From NCBI GenBank assembly GCA_031553975.1, contig JAVBKP010000082.1, positions 1 to 7,839 of the forward strand: a stretch of DNA of 7,839 bases, given 5' to 3'. The notes beneath the pieces are model-generated. The model made no database searches and was not told the DNA's origin. It was given only the letters and a program-made list of their open reading frames with translations. The position numbers and the translations under genes were made by a program. Below are positions 6,527-7,839 of the stretch, piece by piece. Positions within the stretch are counted from its first letter, which is position 1; each line of letters starts with the position of its first letter. Origin of the DNA: JAVBKP01 sp031553975 (GTDB taxonomy: Bacteria; Bacillota; Clostridia; Peptostreptococcales; Anaerovoracaceae).

Positions 6527-7105
6527 TTATATCTTAATACCGTTTGAAGCTTTGTGCATTGCCTCCACCATGGCATACATATTCGTCACACCGCCAACAG
6601 CAAGTTTTTCTGAAAGTCCATAAAAATTCAAGCAAGCACCGCAAGAGAGAATCTCTGTCCCTTCTTTTTCTAGTTGCAACAGGCTATCTAGTACCAGCGA
6701 GCCTTCTGTACTCAACTTAATGCCACTATTGATAAACATAATCTTAGATGGCCTAGGCTCTACCTCTGTTAGGGCATAAATATATGCTTTCATCAGATTT
6801 GCCCCTAGTTCATCGTCACCTTGTCCGTACTTGTCAGTGGATATCTGAATCACCACATCATGATTCAAGGACAGATCTTCCGCATCCTCTCCTACGGGTT
6901 TTGTAATGGTTACCTCATAAAGCCCCGCATTTTCCGCACAGCTGACTTCATATCCAAGACTTTTAGCAAATCCTTCTAGGTTCTCTACTGCCATCTTATT
7001 GTCTACAGTGGTCACCGTCTGCCCTTCTTTCATGGCATCAAGTGCCTTTTTTGTCAAAATAATAGGTTTTGGACAGTCCATTTTTGTTGCATTAATCTTA
7101 ATCAT
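6527..7105 (-). CDS. yedF: Selenium-associated protein YedF (TusA-like plus DsrE-like domains)
   Basis: This 192-residue cytoplasmic protein has two parts. Residues 1-70 form a TusA/SirA-like domain with the CPKP sulfur-carrier motif (C11). Residues 80-192 form a DsrE-like domain with a CGAC motif (C155, C158). This two-domain layout and length match the YedF family that co-occurs with SelD in selenium-using anaerobes. It is the first gene of a three-gene operon with DUF3343 and a cysteine desulfurase, consistent with receiving and passing on sulfur or selenium as thiol-bound persulfide or selenide. The start is the ATG at 7103-7105, seven bases from AAGGAG; an earlier in-frame GTG at 7127-7129 falls inside a REP-like palindrome and is unlikely. 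No clear promoter is visible upstream. Confidence 0.92.
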   Translation of the reverse strand: MIKINATKMDCPKPIILTKKALDAMKEGQTVTTVDNKMAVENLEGFAKSLGYEVSCAENAGLYEVTITKPVGEDAEDLSLNHDVVIQISTDKYGQGDDELGANLMKAYIYALTEVEPRPSKIMFINSGIKLSTEGSLVLDSLLQLEKEGTEILSCGACLNFYGLSEKLAVGGVTNMYAMVEAMHKASNGIKI

Positions 7106-7112
7106 TTTCAAT

Positions 7113-7118
7113 CTCCTT
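7113..7118 (-). promoter_or_regulatory. Shine-Dalgarno site of yedF
   Basis: AAGGAG on the minus strand is seven bases from the ATG at 7105. It fixes the start and excludes the reading from the GTG at 7129. Confidence 0.8.
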
Positions 7119-7124
7119 TTATGT

Positions 7125-7199
7125 AACACAGTGGGGACGGTTCTAGCGTGTTCGGATGATACAATGCTCGAACACGCGAGAACCGTCCCCCTGTGTGTT
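7125..7199. repeat. REP-like element, imperfect inverted repeat
   Basis: The arms 7125-7154 and 7169-7199 share GGGGACGGTTCT and GCGTGTTCG in inverted orientation, with one mismatch between these blocks and small differences at the outer ends (AACACAGT against AACACACAG). The loop is 14 bases. It shares the core GGGGACGGTTC with the element at 5034-5098 but differs in the inner stem, so it is a separate family copy and not a recent duplicate. It fills most of the space between the terminator at 7222-7240 and the yedF ribosome site. Confidence 0.9.
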
Positions 7200-7212
7200 T
7201 ACCCCTGTTGGG

Positions 7213-7240
7213 GAATAAAGAGACCCGCATTACGCGGGCC
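7213..7240 (-). terminator. Rho-independent terminator of the coiled-coil gene
   Basis: On the minus strand GGCCCGC pairs with GCGGGTC (seven pairs, one G-U) around a five-base loop, followed by CTCTTTATT. It lies nine bases beyond the stop codon at 7249-7251. A second small hairpin, CCCC-4-GGGG at 7202-7213, follows. Confidence 0.8.
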
Positions 7241-7248
7241 TATCATGT

Positions 7249-7839
7249 TTATATTTCGTCTTCGTACTCTTGACCCTGATCATACTGTATTTGCATTCTC
7301 GGTGCCGTTGGTATATCATCTAGTTCCATATTACGGGCTTTAAAGGCCATTTCTTTCAACTGATTGCGATTATCATCTACAGTTCTAACGATATTGCCAA
7401 GAGATTGCTGTATCTTGTCGTACATTTCTTGCACATACATCTGATTCATTTCTGACACTTGAGATTGGAAGTTTTTCATGATTCCCTCTAGGTACTCGTA
7501 TGTATCCACTTTTACATTTTTTGCACTGCTATCCGCATATTTTACGATTTCTTCTGCTTTTCGCTTTGCTTTGATCACAATGTCGTTATTCTCTAACAAT
7601 GCTTCCGCTTCTATTTTAGCGTCCCTCAGTATTTTTTCGGCCTCTTGCTGGGCCTCTGAGATAATACGCTGTCTCTCTTCTTTAATCCAAACCGCCTGCT
7701 TTATTTCGTCTGGAAGTTCTACACGGATTTCCTTTACTATTTCTAGAATCTCTTCCGCATCGACCATGATTTTTCCTGTCAGTGGCACGCCTACGCTAGA
7801 ATCTACAATATCTTCTAATTCTTCTAGTAATTCAAGAAC
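7249..7839 (-). CDS. Coiled-coil protein, DivIVA/ATPase-like, start beyond window
   Basis: The frame is open to the right edge and shows 196 residues. It begins VLELLEELEDIVDSS, then VPLTGKIMVDAEEILEIVKEIR, then a long charged helix with EAQQEAEKILRDAKIEAEALL, typical of coiled coils and resembling ATP synthase b-subunit or DivIVA stalks. The C-terminal part is Gln/Asp-rich and ends acidic (YEDEI). I recall close relatives in Clostridia annotated loosely as 'ATPase', which start a few residues before VLELL, so only the extreme N-terminus is probably missing. An internal GTG at 7786-7788 could be mistaken for the start, but the conserved N-terminal helix lies upstream of it. No enzymatic motif such as a Walker box is visible, so an ATPase activity is not supported. 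Function unknown; a structural or division-related role is speculative. Confidence 0.8.
   Translation of the reverse strand, partial: VLELLEELEDIVDSSVGVPLTGKIMVDAEEILEIVKEIRVELPDEIKQAVWIKEERQRIISEAQQEAEKILRDAKIEAEALLENNDIVIKAKRKAEEIVKYADSSAKNVKVDTYEYLEGIMKNFQSQVSEMNQMYVQEMYDKIQQSLGNIVRTVDDNRNQLKEMAFKARNMELDDIPTAPRMQIQYDQGQEYEDEI

Noticed and set aside
7155..7168. Promoter for yedF in the loop of the palindrome (TATCAT as -10)
   Set aside because: No acceptable -35 box is found at 16-18 bases upstream; too weak to annotate.
7249..7788. GTG at 7788 as the true start of the coiled-coil gene
   Set aside because: The frame remains open for 17 more codons to the window edge and these encode VLELLEELEDIVDSS, which matches the usual N-terminus of the family. 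The gene is therefore treated as running off the window.

Overview
All eight genes in this window lie on the minus strand, so transcription runs from high to low coordinates. AT-rich intergenic DNA, strong AAGGAG-type ribosome sites, a FadR/VanR-type GntR regulator, a YedF/DUF3343 selenium-associated cluster and a clostridial coiled-coil protein all point to an anaerobic Firmicute of the Clostridia. The species cannot be fixed from the sequence alone.

Right part (7839 to 5034). A coiled-coil, DivIVA/ATPase-like protein runs off the right edge and ends at a clear terminator hairpin (7222-7240). After a REP-like palindrome (7125-7199) comes a compact three-gene operon: yedF (TusA-like plus DsrE-like domains), a DUF3343 protein, and a class V aminotransferase/cysteine desulfurase. 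This set is known to accompany selenium metabolism (SelD and labile-selenium enzymes), but no selD lies in the window. The desulfurase gene ends inside a second, perfect REP-like palindrome (5034-5098), which supplies its last residues and its stop codon.

Left part (5005 to 21). A GntR/FCD regulator is followed by a long imperfect hairpin. Next comes a well-formed promoter whose -10 box directly abuts a perfect 12-3-12 palindrome, the likely operator. This promoter drives four genes: dimethylarginine dimethylaminohydrolase (DDAH), a metallo-beta-lactamase-fold hydrolase, an amino acid permease, and a second guanidine/ureido-modifying hydrolase. The inferred role is regulated uptake and breakdown of a guanidino or ureido amino acid such as methylarginine, arginine or citrulline: the permease imports it, DDAH makes citrulline, and the last enzyme acts on the substrate or on citrulline. 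The job of the metallo-hydrolase is not known.

A recurring theme is a family of palindromic elements with the core GGGGACGGTTC. Copies sit at the left edge (cut by the window), at 5034-5098 and at 7125-7199, with a diverged relative at 4282-4337. They lie only between genes, close to stop and start codons. Several genes have an upstream in-frame GTG that lengthens the open frame; Shine-Dalgarno placement argues for the inner ATG, and the coordinates given here follow that.
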